NCBI RefSeq assembly: GCF_001296045.1
Contig: NZ_LJHS01000004.1
Location: 186,001-250,000 of the forward strand
Length of the DNA: 64,000 bases
Reading direction: 5' to 3'
Source of the DNA: Rhizobium sp. AAP43
Lineage (GTDB): Bacteria; Pseudomonadota; Alphaproteobacteria; Rhizobiales; Rhizobiaceae
A program made the position numbers and the translations under genes. Below are positions 35,846-43,471 of the stretch, in pieces. The notes under the pieces were generated by a model. It was given only the letters and a program-made list of their open reading frames with translations, was not told the origin of the DNA and made no database searches. How positions within the stretch are numbered: the stretch's first letter is position 1; each line of letters starts with the position of its first letter.

Positions 35846-37248
35846 GAGACAAGGGCAGGGCGAAGGTTGCCCAAATGCGGATGCGCCATAGGCTGACAGC
35901 CGCAGCGCTGCTGCTTTCCGCCGTCATTCACCCGGTGACAGCAGAGGAAAGCAAGATCGTCAGCCTGCCGCAGGACCGCATTGCTGCGCCCGATGATGGC
36001 ACCATGTCCGGCGTCGTCGTTCTAATCTCCAATGCCAATGGCTGGGATGCCGAGGAAGACGCAGCACGCGATGCAGTCGTCGGCGCTGGTGCCATCACAG
36101 TCGGCGTTGACCTGCGCCAATGGCTCTCGGCGCTCGCGCAGGAAACCGACCGCGACTGCCTCTTCTTGCCCGCCGATATTGAACGCCTCAGCCGCGAACT
36201 CCACCGCCGCCACAAGGCCGATTTCTACCGCCCGCCGCGCATCCTGGGGCTCGGTGAAGGCGGGGCGCTGGCGCTCGCAATGGCCGCCCAGACCCCGAAT
36301 GGCAGCTTTGCCGAAACGATCGGCGAAACCGTCGCCATCGATCCAACCGAGGCCGTGGCCTTACCCAAGCCACTCTGCACGCCTGCGCCAAAGCGCGAAA
36401 CCGCAAGCGGCACGGCTTATGGCCTCTCGCCCGGCACCCTGCCCAATCCCGTCCGCATTGTGTTCTCCCCGGCGGCAGACGGCGCGGCGAAGGCGCAGGC
36501 CGCCGCGCTCCAGCAGGGCCACCCCGATATCGTGATCGCCTCGGGCGAGGGCACGCCAGACGGCGTGCTGGCCACGGAAGCAACCGCTCTGGTCGCGCGG
36601 CTGAAGCCCGATGACGCATCCCTCGATCTGCCGCTGGTTGAGGATATCGTCCCGCCCGAACATGACACGCTGGCGATCTTCTATTCCGGTGACGGCGGCT
36701 GGCGCGAGATCGACCAACGCATCGCAGCCCGGCTCAATCAGGGCGGCGTGCCGGTGATTGGCGTCGATGCGCTCCGATACTTCTGGAGCGAGAAGACGCC
36801 GGAAGAGACCGCCGCCGACCTCTCCGCCATCATCAAGACCTACCGCAAGCGCCTCGGCATCCCCCGCGTGGTGCTGATCGGCTATTCCTTCGGCGCCAAT
36901 ATCCTGCCCAAGGTCTATGGCCTGCTGCCCGAAGAGGATCGAAAGTCCGTCGATCTCCTGTCGCTGCTCGCCCTCTCACATCAGGCCGATTTCGAGATTG
37001 CCGTCACCGGCTGGATGGGCGTCGCCGGCAGCGGCAAACACGGCGATCCAGTTGACCATCTGGCCGAGGTGGAGCCCGGCAAGATCCAGTGCGTCTATGG
37101 ACTGGAGGAAGAAGACACAGCCTGCCCGGCGCTCGGCCCCCTCGTATCGCGCGGTGCCGACCTCATCGCCCGCCCCGGCGGCCACCACTTTGATGAGAAT
37201 TACGAGCTGCTGGCGGAGAAGATCCTGGCGCGCCTCGAGCAACGCTGA
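35842..37248 (+). CDS. acvB: AcvB/VirJ family periplasmic serine hydrolase (lysyl-PG hydrolase)
   Basis: 468-aa exported protein with two VirJ-like halves. A signal peptide (RLTAAALLLSAVIHPVTA) starts near residue 17. The C-terminal half carries the nucleophile elbow GYSFG with Ser 349 and a terminal histidine pair (GGHHF, 447-450). The N-terminal copy has GLGEGG instead and is probably inactive. AcvB/AtvA hydrolyses lysyl-PG and is needed for acid tolerance and, in Agrobacterium, for virulence. The gene overlaps lpiA by ATGA, as the synthase/hydrolase pair does in other Rhizobiaceae. ATG 35875 is an alternative start with a GAAGG site. Confidence 0.9.
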   Translation: MRDKGRAKVAQMRMRHRLTAAALLLSAVIHPVTAEESKIVSLPQDRIAAPDDGTMSGVVVLISNANGWDAEEDAARDAVVGAGAITVGVDLRQWLSALAQETDRDCLFLPADIERLSRELHRRHKADFYRPPRILGLGEGGALALAMAAQTPNGSFAETIGETVAIDPTEAVALPKPLCTPAPKRETASGTAYGLSPGTLPNPVRIVFSPAADGAAKAQAAALQQGHPDIVIASGEGTPDGVLATEATALVARLKPDDASLDLPLVEDIVPPEHDTLAIFYSGDGGWREIDQRIAARLNQGGVPVIGVDALRYFWSEKTPEETAADLSAIIKTYRKRLGIPRVVLIGYSFGANILPKVYGLLPEEDRKSVDLLSLLALSHQADFEIAVTGWMGVAGSGKHGDPVDHLAEVEPGKIQCVYGLEEEDTACPALGPLVSRGADLIARPGGHHFDENYELLAEKILARLEQR

Positions 37249-37312
37249 TCCCCGGCTTATCAGGCCTGTGTTTTCGCGTTATGATAGCTGAGAACCCCAT
37301 GGGAGCCCCGGC

Positions 37313-37591
37313 ATGAACGAGACCGTCAAGCCTGCCGTCATCGACGATGCGGAATTTCTCGCCGCCGCAGAAGATGTGCTGCGCGAAGGCGAGACCGTGG
37401 CCGACCTGATCGACCGCTCCGCCCGGGCGGAAGTCGAGCGCCGAAAGGATCAGGCGGCGTTTATAGCAAGAGGTTTGGCGGCGCGGGAAGAAATGGCGCG
37501 CACGGGCGTTTATTACACGACCGAGGACGTGCTCGGAATGATGCGCGAGATTCGCGACGAGGCGAAGGGGAAGGTCGCGAAAGCCCGATGA
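37313..37591 (+). CDS. Antitoxin of a ParDE/RelBE-type pair
   Basis: 92-aa acidic protein. Its N-terminal part (DDAEFLAAAEDVLREGETVADLI) looks like a ribbon-helix-helix or YlcI-type antitoxin core. The C-terminal tail (YYTTEDVLGMMREIRDEAKG) is charged, as expected of a toxin-binding segment. ATGA overlap with the following toxin gene gives tight co-translation. It lies between acvB and the convergent betA. Identification rests mainly on operon structure. Confidence 0.8.
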   Translation: MNETVKPAVIDDAEFLAAAEDVLREGETVADLIDRSARAEVERRKDQAAFIARGLAAREEMARTGVYYTTEDVLGMMREIRDEAKGKVAKAR

Positions 37592-37893
37592 AGCGTAGGC
37601 TGCACTATTCAGATATCTTCTTTCGTGACATGCAGCGCTACTATCGACATCTTGCCAGCATCAATCCTCAGGCCGCCGACAAGGCCTATGACGCTGTAGC
37701 CCATCATGTCGAACTTCTGGTCGACTTCCCGATGATCGGTCGCCGCGTCCAAACAGGTGACGAAGCAATCATGCTACGCGAACTGATAGTGCCCTTCGGC
37801 TCGTCCGGCTACATCATCCTCTTCGAAGTCGTCGACGACGAGACCCTCTCGGTTCTCGCCATCCGCCACCAGCGTGAGGAAGACTACGATTGA
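37588..37893 (+). CDS. RelE/ParE superfamily toxin
   Basis: 101-aa protein with the ParE-like layout: an N-terminal strand and two helices (YSDIFFRDMQRYYRHLASIN), then PMIGRRV, RELIVPFGSSGYIILFEV and AIRHQREEDY at the end, where toxins of this family have their conserved R-H motif. ParE members poison gyrase while RelE members cut mRNA; the missing RelE catalytic set favours a ParE-type action. The reading frame is intact. It ends 4 bases before the convergent betA stop. Confidence 0.87.
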   Translation: MKRRLHYSDIFFRDMQRYYRHLASINPQAADKAYDAVAHHVELLVDFPMIGRRVQTGDEAIMLRELIVPFGSSGYIILFEVVDDETLSVLAIRHQREEDYD

Positions 37894-37897
37894 CCGC

Positions 37898-39550
37898 TCA
37901 CCGGTCGCTCGTCTCCCAGCGCGGATTGATCCACGGCTCTTGATTGCTGCGGGGCAGGGGCGTTCGGCCGAGAATATGATCCGCCGCCTTCTCGCCGGTC
38001 ATGATCGACGGGCCGTTGAGATTGCCATAGGTGAGTTTCGGGAAGATGGAGGAGTCGGCGACGCGCAGGCCTTCGACGCCGATGACCCGGCATTCCGGAT
38101 CGACCACGGCCATCGGGTCATCCTTGGCGCCCATTTTCGATGTGCCGCAGGGGTGATAGGCGCTTTCCAGATGCTCGCGCAGGAAGGCGTCGATCTGATC
38201 ATCCGTCTGCACCCCTTCGCCCGGCTGGATCTCCGGGCCGCGGAAGGCATCGAAGGCCTTCTGGCCGAAGATCTCGCGGGTGAGGCGCACGCAGTGGCGG
38301 AACTTCACCCAGTCTTCCTCATGGCTCATATAGTTGAACTTGATCACCGGATCGGCCATCGGATCGGGCGAGGCAAGGGTTACCGAGCCGCGCGACTTCG
38401 AGTGATTGTAGCCGACATGAACCTGGAAGCCATGGCTCTTCGCCGCCGCCTTGCCATCATAGGAAATGGCAACAGGCAGGAAGTGGAACTGGATATCCGG
38501 TTGCTTGACGCCCGGTGCCGAGCGCACGAAGGCACAACTCTCGAACTGGTTTGAGGCACCAAGCCCCTTGCCGGAAAACAGCCACTGCGCACCTGCGACC
38601 CCCTGCCAGAACCAGGGGAGCCACGAATAGAGCGACACGGGTTTCAAGGAGACCTGCTGGAAGTAGAATTCCATATGGTCCATCAGATTGGCGCCGACGC
38701 CGGGGCGATCGACCTTCACCTCGATGCCCATCGCCTTCAGATGTGCGGCCGGTCCAATGCCGGACAGCATGAGCAGCTTCGGCGAGTTGAAGGAGGAGGC
38801 AGAGACGATCACCTCGCGATTGGCCTTCACCACCTCTATTCTGCCATTCCGCTCGATCTCGACGCCGACGGCGCGGCCGTTCTCGATGACGACCCTGCGG
38901 GCAAAGCAGCGCACCAATTCCACATTCGGCCGCTTCATCGCCGGCTTCAGATAGGCATTGGCAGCAGACCAGCGGCGCGAACGCCAGATCGTCTGCTCCA
39001 TCAGGCCAAAGCCTTCCTGCTTCTCGCCGTTATAGTCTTCCGTCGTCTCGAAGCCGGCTTGGCGGCCCGCCTCGACAAAGGCGCGCACCAAGGGGTTCTT
39101 CGCCGGCCCGCGCTGGACATGCAGCGGCCCATCCGTGCCGCGCCAGCCCTCCTGGCCGCCATGTGAATTTTCCATGCGCTTGAAGTAGGGGAGAACGTCG
39201 GCGTAACCCCAGCCTGAGGCTCCGCTCTCCGCCCAGCCGTCGAAATCCTCGGCCGATCCGCGCACATAGACCATGCCGTTGATCGAGGACGACCCGCCAA
39301 TCACCTTGCCACGCGGGGCTGTGATCCGCCGGTTGTTGAGGTTCGGCTCCGGCTCGGACAGATAACCCCAGTTGTAACGCTTCATGCTCATCGGCCAGGC
39401 AAGGGCCGCCGGCATCTGGATGAACGGCCCGACATCCGATCCGCCATATTCCAGCACCATGACGGTGTGTTTCCCGTCTTCCGAAAGCCGGTAAGCCATG
39501 GCTGAGCCGGCGGAACCGGAACCGATGATGATGAAGTCTGCGTTCTGCAT
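37898..39550 (-). CDS. betA: Choline dehydrogenase (GMC oxidoreductase)
   Basis: 550-aa flavoprotein that oxidises choline to betaine aldehyde at the inner membrane. It starts almost directly with the FAD-binding motif [13 protein letters not shown]. Both GMC signatures are visible ([18 protein letters not shown] and [17 protein letters not shown]), as is the catalytic histidine region [12 protein letters not shown]. Length and motifs match BetA. In related rhizobia the bet genes are usually contiguous, but here betA is separated from betB by about 1.5 kb of oppositely oriented DNA. Its start lies 52 bases from a divergent toxin-antitoxin locus. Confidence 0.94.
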   Translation of the reverse strand: MQNADFIIIGSGSAGSAMAYRLSEDGKHTVMVLEYGGSDVGPFIQMPAALAWPMSMKRYNWGYLSEPEPNLNNRRITAPRGKVIGGSSSINGMVYVRGSAEDFDGWAESGASGWGYADVLPYFKRMENSHGGQEGWRGTDGPLHVQRGPAKNPLVRAFVEAGRQAGFETTEDYNGEKQEGFGLMEQTIWRSRRWSAANAYLKPAMKRPNVELVRCFARRVVIENGRAVGVEIERNGRIEVVKANREVIVSASSFNSPKLLMLSGIGPAAHLKAMGIEVKVDRPGVGANLMDHMEFYFQQVSLKPVSLYSWLPWFWQGVAGAQWLFSGKGLGASNQFESCAFVRSAPGVKQPDIQFHFLPVAISYDGKAAAKSHGFQVHVGYNHSKSRGSVTLASPDPMADPVIKFNYMSHEEDWVKFRHCVRLTREIFGQKAFDAFRGPEIQPGEGVQTDDQIDAFLREHLESAYHPCGTSKMGAKDDPMAVVDPECRVIGVEGLRVADSSIFPKLTYGNLNGPSIMTGEKAADHILGRTPLPRSNQEPWINPRWETSDR

Positions 39551-39577
39551 GGTGTCAGGTCCGAGCGGTTGAAGAAT

Positions 39578-39594
39578 TATAGCTATTTGCTATA
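39578..39594 (+). promoter_or_regulatory. Operator-like inverted repeat between betA and the toxin-antitoxin locus
   Basis: TATAGC (39578-39583) and GCTATA (39589-39594) are perfect inverted arms around five bases. The repeat sits 9 bases before the ATG of the broken toxin gene and 28 bases before betA on the other strand. It is a good candidate for the site bound by the downstream helix-turn-helix antitoxin. Confidence 0.55.
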
Positions 39595-39602
39595 TTGGTG
39601 CG

Positions 39603-39848
39603 ATGAAGAGGGTGTAGTATTCCAAGGCCGCGACCAAGGTTTTGGACCGGATGCAGCCCCGTCGACGGGAAGCGATCCGGTCGAAAGTCGATGCCTTCGC
39701 GCGTGGAGACCGCGTCGATCTGAAGAAATTGAAGGGCAGTACCCTTCTGAGAATTCCTGTCGGTGACGACCGTGTCATCATTGATGAGCAGACGTTGCTG
39801 GTCATTGTTGTCGAGGTTGGACCGCGCGGCGGAATCTACAAGGAGTGA
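39603..39848 (+). pseudogene. RelE/HigB-type toxin gene interrupted by an amber codon
   Basis: From ATG 39603 the frame reads M-K-R-V, then TAG, then YSKAATKVLDRMQ and on to VVEVGPRGGIYKE, which is the full RelE-like layout of about 81 residues. The stop at codon 5 would truncate the protein. Translation could only restart at TTG 39642 or ATG 39651, which would remove the first strand and part of helix 1. The rest of the frame is intact, so the lesion looks recent or the locus keeps only the antitoxin function. The antitoxin gene follows after 3 bases. Confidence 0.75.
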
Positions 39849-39851
39849 GCG

Positions 39852-40202
39852 ATGGGCGAACTGCGCAAGACCGTCATCGACGGAGAAACCTATGTCCTCA
39901 TCCCCGAGGAGGAGTACGAAGACCTGATCGACGGCATCGAGGCTGAGAAGATCATGGCGCGCATCCGGGCCGGTGAGGAAACCTGGCCGCACGAACTCGT
40001 GAAAGAACTCTGGGAAACTGACAGCCGCATCCGCACCTTCCGCACCTACCGCAAGATGACCGTCTCCGATCTCGCCACGGCTGCCGGCATCTCGCAGCCC
40101 TACCTCTCCGAGATCGAGAGCGGCAAGAAGACCGGTTCCGTTGACGTGCTGAAGCGTATTGCTGCGGCCCTGAAGGTCGATCTCGACGATATCGTGGTGT
40201 GA
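39852..40202 (+). CDS. XRE-family helix-turn-helix antitoxin
   Basis: 116-aa protein. The N-terminal part (IDGETYVLIPEEEYEDLID) resembles the dimerisation or toxin-binding part of Phd/RelB-like antitoxins. The C-terminal half is an XRE helix-turn-helix (MTVSDLATAAGISQPYLSEI; then VDVLKRIAAALKVDLDDIV). It should repress its own operon by binding the inverted repeat at 39578-39594. It remains intact although its cognate toxin is broken. Confidence 0.87.
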   Translation: MGELRKTVIDGETYVLIPEEEYEDLIDGIEAEKIMARIRAGEETWPHELVKELWETDSRIRTFRTYRKMTVSDLATAAGISQPYLSEIESGKKTGSVDVLKRIAAALKVDLDDIVV

Positions 40203-40235
40203 GCGAGCCGGCAGATAAGGAGCTCCGGAAACGTT

Positions 40236-40415
40236 ATGGTTTCCGGATTTCTGATCAGTGTGGGCGCCATTCGCGCGTTCCGTCGTCACTTTGATCACCC
40301 TTTTCTAAGTATGATGAAAGAGATCTGTGCGGGATTGCCCGCAGGGGTTGAAGTTACCCTGAGCCATGGCGACATGACCGATAAGGTCATCTTGAGGAAC
40401 TGGTATAGCGCATGA
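40236..40415 (+). CDS. Short ORF coupled to the following membrane protein gene
   Basis: 59-codon frame that I do not recognise (starts MVSGFLISVGAIRAF, ends ILRNWYSA). It is preceded by GGAA 5 bases before the ATG and by AAGGAG further up. Its TGA overlaps the ATG of the next gene in an ATGA junction, the same coupling used elsewhere in the window, which is the main support. No membrane segment. It could be a small protein or a translational coupler. Confidence 0.45.
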   Translation: MVSGFLISVGAIRAFRRHFDHPFLSMMKEICAGLPAGVEVTLSHGDMTDKVILRNWYSA

Positions 40416-40783
40416 GATCTGATCGTCTTCAGGACAGGCTTCAACGCAAACTGGAAGCTGTCGCAGAGGAGCGCGCCAGAATCGAGGCGGGACGGCACGA
40501 CGTCGAAGCGCGTGCCCAAAGCGCCGCTTTGTGCAATCTCTGGAGCGAATATCGGCAGGATGTCGGACGTCACATGCGCAAGGCGGCCGTGAGAGACTTG
40601 CGATCGCTGGCGATGTTCGCGGGTTTCGCCCTTCTCGGGCTTCTGGCGGCGAGCCTCTCCAGGACCCTGTTTCTGCTCTGGTGCGTGGCGCTTGTTGCCT
40701 GCGTCTTTTACACTATCGGTAGCCTGTTGAATTGGGTCGGGCGAATAGCCCGTGCCCTGCTGACGCCGAAGAGTGGCAGGTGA
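40412..40783 (+). CDS. Small membrane protein of unknown function
   Basis: 123-aa protein. The N-terminal ~60 residues are charged and likely coiled coil (RLQDRLQRKLEAVAEERARI). Two adjacent hydrophobic helices follow (LAMFAGFALLGLLAASL and LFLLWCVALVACVFYTIGS), with a short basic tail. ATG 40412 overlaps the stop of the preceding short ORF. The gene lies in the insert between betB and betA on the opposite strand. Function unknown. Confidence 0.6.
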   Translation: MRSDRLQDRLQRKLEAVAEERARIEAGRHDVEARAQSAALCNLWSEYRQDVGRHMRKAAVRDLRSLAMFAGFALLGLLAASLSRTLFLLWCVALVACVFYTIGSLLNWVGRIARALLTPKSGR

Positions 40784-40795
40784 CTGCAGATGCCG

Positions 40796-40852
40796 CGCAC
40801 TCCCTCTTCTTCCCATCGGGGAGAAGGTGCCCGAAGGGCGGATGAGGGGGGC
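40796..40852 (+). repeat. Palindromic repeat fragment of the GGGGAGAAGG type
   Basis: The sequence CGGGGAGAAGGTGCCCGAAG followed by GGCGGATGAGGGG is the inverse of the left half of the repeat at 42577-42689. It looks like half an element, next to the full RIME-like copy at 40885. Together the two repeats fill the 283 bases between the membrane protein gene and betB. Confidence 0.65.
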
Positions 40853-40884
40853 GAAGTCATGCCCGTCTTTCTGTTGCCGGGGAT

Positions 40885-41046
40885 ACCCCCCTCTGTCGGC
40901 TATGCCGACATCTCCCCCACAAGGGGGGAGAGTGGCCGCCAGCGCTGTGCTTCCCGAACGTCCGAGCGGCCAGCCGCCATCCCGTCTCCCCCCTTGTGGG
41001 GGAGATGTCCGCGCTTCGATGCAATCGAAGGAGGACAGAGGGGGGT
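40885..41046 (+). repeat. RIME-like palindromic intergenic repeat upstream of betB stop
   Basis: Second copy of the element at 21945-22090, with the same ACCCCCCTCTG...CAGAGGGGGGT ends. The hairpin arms are CATCTCCCCCACAAGGGGGG and its inverse, and the central segment differs. It lies just past the 3' end of betB. Confidence 0.8.
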
Positions 41047-41066
41047 AACCCTGCACGCCGTTCATC

Positions 41067-42530
41067 TCAATACGGCGCCTCGCATTTGCCCATGCCGACA
41101 TAAACCGTCTTCAGCTCGGAATAGTGCTCCAGCGCCGCTGCCGAATTCTCGCGGCCGAAGCCGGACTGCTTGGATCCGCCGAACGGGATCTCCACCGGGC
41201 AGAGATTGTATGTGTTGATCCAGAGGGTTCCGGCTTCCAGCTGATCCACCACGCGATGCGCGCGCGAAAAATCCGCCGTGAACACGCCGGCCGAGAGGCC
41301 GAATTCGGTGGCATTGGCGCGCGCGATCACCTCTGCCTCGTCGTCGAAATCGAGCACGCACATCACAGGCCCGAAAATCTCTTCCCGCGCGATGGTCATG
41401 TCGTCGGTGACATCGGCAAACACGGTCGGCTGGATGTAGAAGCCTTCGCCGGTGACGCTATTGGGAATGCCACCACCGGTGACGAGCGTCGCGCCCTCTG
41501 CCTTGCCCTTGTCGATGTAAGAGAGAACCTTCTCGCGTTGTGCGAGCGAGACCATCGGCCCCATCTGGGTTGCCTCGTCCTGCGGATCGCCGATCAGGAT
41601 GGCTTCCGTGCGGGCCTTCAGCCGTGACAGGAAGGTCTCCTTGATGGCCTTATGGACGAAGACGCGGGTGCCGTTCGAGCAGACCTGGCCGGTCGAATAG
41701 AAATTGCCGAGCATGGCGCCGGAGATCGCGCTGTCGATATCGGCATCGTCGAAGATCACGATCGGCGACTTGCCGCCGAGCTCCATGGTGACGTGCTTGA
41801 GCTGCGCGGCAGCCGCCCCCGCCACCTTGCGGCCCGTCGGCACGGAGCCGGTCAGCGACACCTTGGCGACATCGGGGTGACTGACGAGCAGCGGCCCGGT
41901 TTCGCGATCCCCTTGGATGACATTGTAAACGCCCTTCGGTGCGCCCGCCTCGATCAGGATCTCTGCGATCTTGAGTGCCCCAAGCGGCGTCACTTCCGAC
42001 GGCTTGAACACCATGGCATTGCCGGCAGCAAGCGCCGGCGCGCCCTTCCAGCAGGCGATCTGCTGCGGATAGTTCCAGGCGCCGATGCCGACGACGACAC
42101 CGAGCGGCACACGCTTGGTATAGGCCCAGTCACCGCCCAGCGGGATCTGGCTGCCGTTCATGGCGGTCGCGATGATGCCGCCGAAGAATTCGAAGCTGTC
42201 GGCACCGGAGGTCGGGTCCGCCACGATCGTTTCCTGGATCGGCTTGCCTGTGTCGAGCGTCTCGAGCTCGGAAAGTTCGCGATTGCGCTCACGCAAGATC
42301 TCGGCCGCCTTCTTCAAGACGCGGCCGCGCGCAGCCGGGCTCCACGAAGCCCATTCCTTCTGCGCCCGTTTGGCAGAGGCAATCGCCTTTTCGATGATAG
42401 CAGGTGTTGCCGCATGCAGCCGGGCGATCACTTCGCCGGTCGCGGGGTAGATGCTCTCGATGACAGTGCCGTCGGTATCTTCGACATACTCGCCATCAAT
42501 GAAATGCGAGGCTTGCGGTTGGGCTTTCAT
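41067..42530 (-). CDS. betB: Betaine aldehyde dehydrogenase
   Basis: 487-aa NAD(P)-dependent aldehyde dehydrogenase that turns betaine aldehyde into glycine betaine. Visible motifs are [20 protein letters not shown] (cofactor-binding loop), the catalytic glutamate in MELGGKSP and the catalytic cysteine in [10 protein letters not shown]. The [17 protein letters not shown] and [18 protein letters not shown] segments match BetB well. ATG 42530 is chosen; an upstream frame runs into a repeat element. It follows betI on the same strand, separated by the palindromic repeat. Confidence 0.94.
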   Translation of the reverse strand: MKAQPQASHFIDGEYVEDTDGTVIESIYPATGEVIARLHAATPAIIEKAIASAKRAQKEWASWSPAARGRVLKKAAEILRERNRELSELETLDTGKPIQETIVADPTSGADSFEFFGGIIATAMNGSQIPLGGDWAYTKRVPLGVVVGIGAWNYPQQIACWKGAPALAAGNAMVFKPSEVTPLGALKIAEILIEAGAPKGVYNVIQGDRETGPLLVSHPDVAKVSLTGSVPTGRKVAGAAAAQLKHVTMELGGKSPIVIFDDADIDSAISGAMLGNFYSTGQVCSNGTRVFVHKAIKETFLSRLKARTEAILIGDPQDEATQMGPMVSLAQREKVLSYIDKGKAEGATLVTGGGIPNSVTGEGFYIQPTVFADVTDDMTIAREEIFGPVMCVLDFDDEAEVIARANATEFGLSAGVFTADFSRAHRVVDQLEAGTLWINTYNLCPVEIPFGGSKQSGFGRENSAAALEHYSELKTVYVGMGKCEAPY

Positions 42531-42576
42531 GTCCTGTCTCCAGACGGGTGTTCGAATTTGCATCTTGCTATTAAGG

Positions 42577-42689
42577 GCCCTCATCCGCCCTTCGGGCACC
42601 TTCTCCCCGCAGGCGGGGAGAAGGATACTCCGGCGCTAGCGGCCGCCTCTCCCTCTCCCCGCCTGCGGGGAGAGGGTAGGGTGAGGGGC
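42577..42689 (+). repeat. Palindromic repeat at the betI-betB junction
   Basis: It starts GCCCTCATCCGCCCTTCGGG, contains CTTCTCCCCGCAGGCGGGGA and the inverse CTCCCCGCCTGCGGGGAGAG, and ends GGGTGAGGGGC. It is a rhizobial-type intergenic palindrome. It extends past the betI stop into coding sequence, so the last residues of BetI are encoded by the repeat. A half copy is at 40796-40852. Confidence 0.75.
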
Positions 42690-43283
42690 AATTGTTTCGG
42701 CGGTCACGGCTTGCAACTGCCCCGTCACATAATCCTCGACCAGGGCCACAGAAGCCTCGATCGACAGGGGTGCGGATTTCAGAGATTGCCGGATATAGAG
42801 CCCATCGATCATCGCGGCCGCGCCATCGGCAATTCGGCCCGCGTCGAAGGGGCTGCAGAGTGGGGTCAGGCCGGACATCAGGTTGGAATGTAGCCGCCTT
42901 GCATAGAGCGCAAGCAGCCGCCGCACCGCTTCGGAACGTTGGGCTTCGGAATAAAAGGCAAGCCAGGCCGCGACCACTTCGGGTGCAAACTGGTCGGCCT
43001 GGAACGACACGCGGATGACAGCCGAAACGCGCGCCCGTGGCGTTTCGGCCTTTGCCAGCGCCTGGACCGCATCGGCGCGCAACTGGCGAAGCAGCGAGCG
43101 GATCGTCTCGATCAGCAACTGGTCCTTGGAGCCGAAATAGTGATGCGCGAGCGCTGCCGAAACGCCAGCCTCGCGGGCAATCTCCGACATGGTCACGCTG
43201 AGAGAACCGTGATGGCCAATGGCCTTCAACGCGGCATCGACAAGCGCCTTGCGGCGGATCGGTTCCATTCCGATTTTCGGCAT
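42636..43283 (-). CDS. betI: TetR-family repressor BetI
   Basis: Choline-responsive repressor of betaine synthesis genes, 215 aa. The start MPKIGMEPIRRKALVDAALK and the helix-turn-helix (TMSEIAREAGVSAALAHHYF) match BetI. The ligand domain contains SVIRVSFQADQFAPEVVAAW and LIDGLYIRQ-like sequence. ATG 43283 has AAGGGGA 7 bases upstream; the longer frame would cross the operator. The C-terminal ~17 residues (APHPTLSPQAGRGRGGR) derive from the palindromic repeat rather than from the family. Confidence 0.92.
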   Translation of the reverse strand: MPKIGMEPIRRKALVDAALKAIGHHGSLSVTMSEIAREAGVSAALAHHYFGSKDQLLIETIRSLLRQLRADAVQALAKAETPRARVSAVIRVSFQADQFAPEVVAAWLAFYSEAQRSEAVRRLLALYARRLHSNLMSGLTPLCSPFDAGRIADGAAAMIDGLYIRQSLKSAPLSIEASVALVEDYVTGQLQAVTAETIAPHPTLSPQAGRGRGGR

Positions 43284-43314
43284 CGCGGTCCCCTTGAAGG
43301 TTCCGATCATAGTT

Positions 43315-43334
43315 TTGATTGACTGATCAATCAA
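43315..43334. promoter_or_regulatory. BetI operator candidate
   Basis: A perfect 8-base inverted repeat TTGATTGA / TCAATCAA around CTGA. BetI sites in other bacteria share the TTGATTGA-type arm. It lies 32 bases upstream of betI, on the side of its promoter, so autoregulation of betI-betB fits. No second copy was seen upstream of betA. Confidence 0.75.
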
Positions 43335-43471
43335 TAAAAATCTGCACTGCCTAAAATCCTTGACAATTGGCAGGCAAACTTCATCGAACTGTCATTTTCG
43401 AGAAAGGATTTGTTGATGGTTGTGACGCAGATTTCGCTCGTAAAATCATAAGGTTAATCCAGGAGTTTCTA

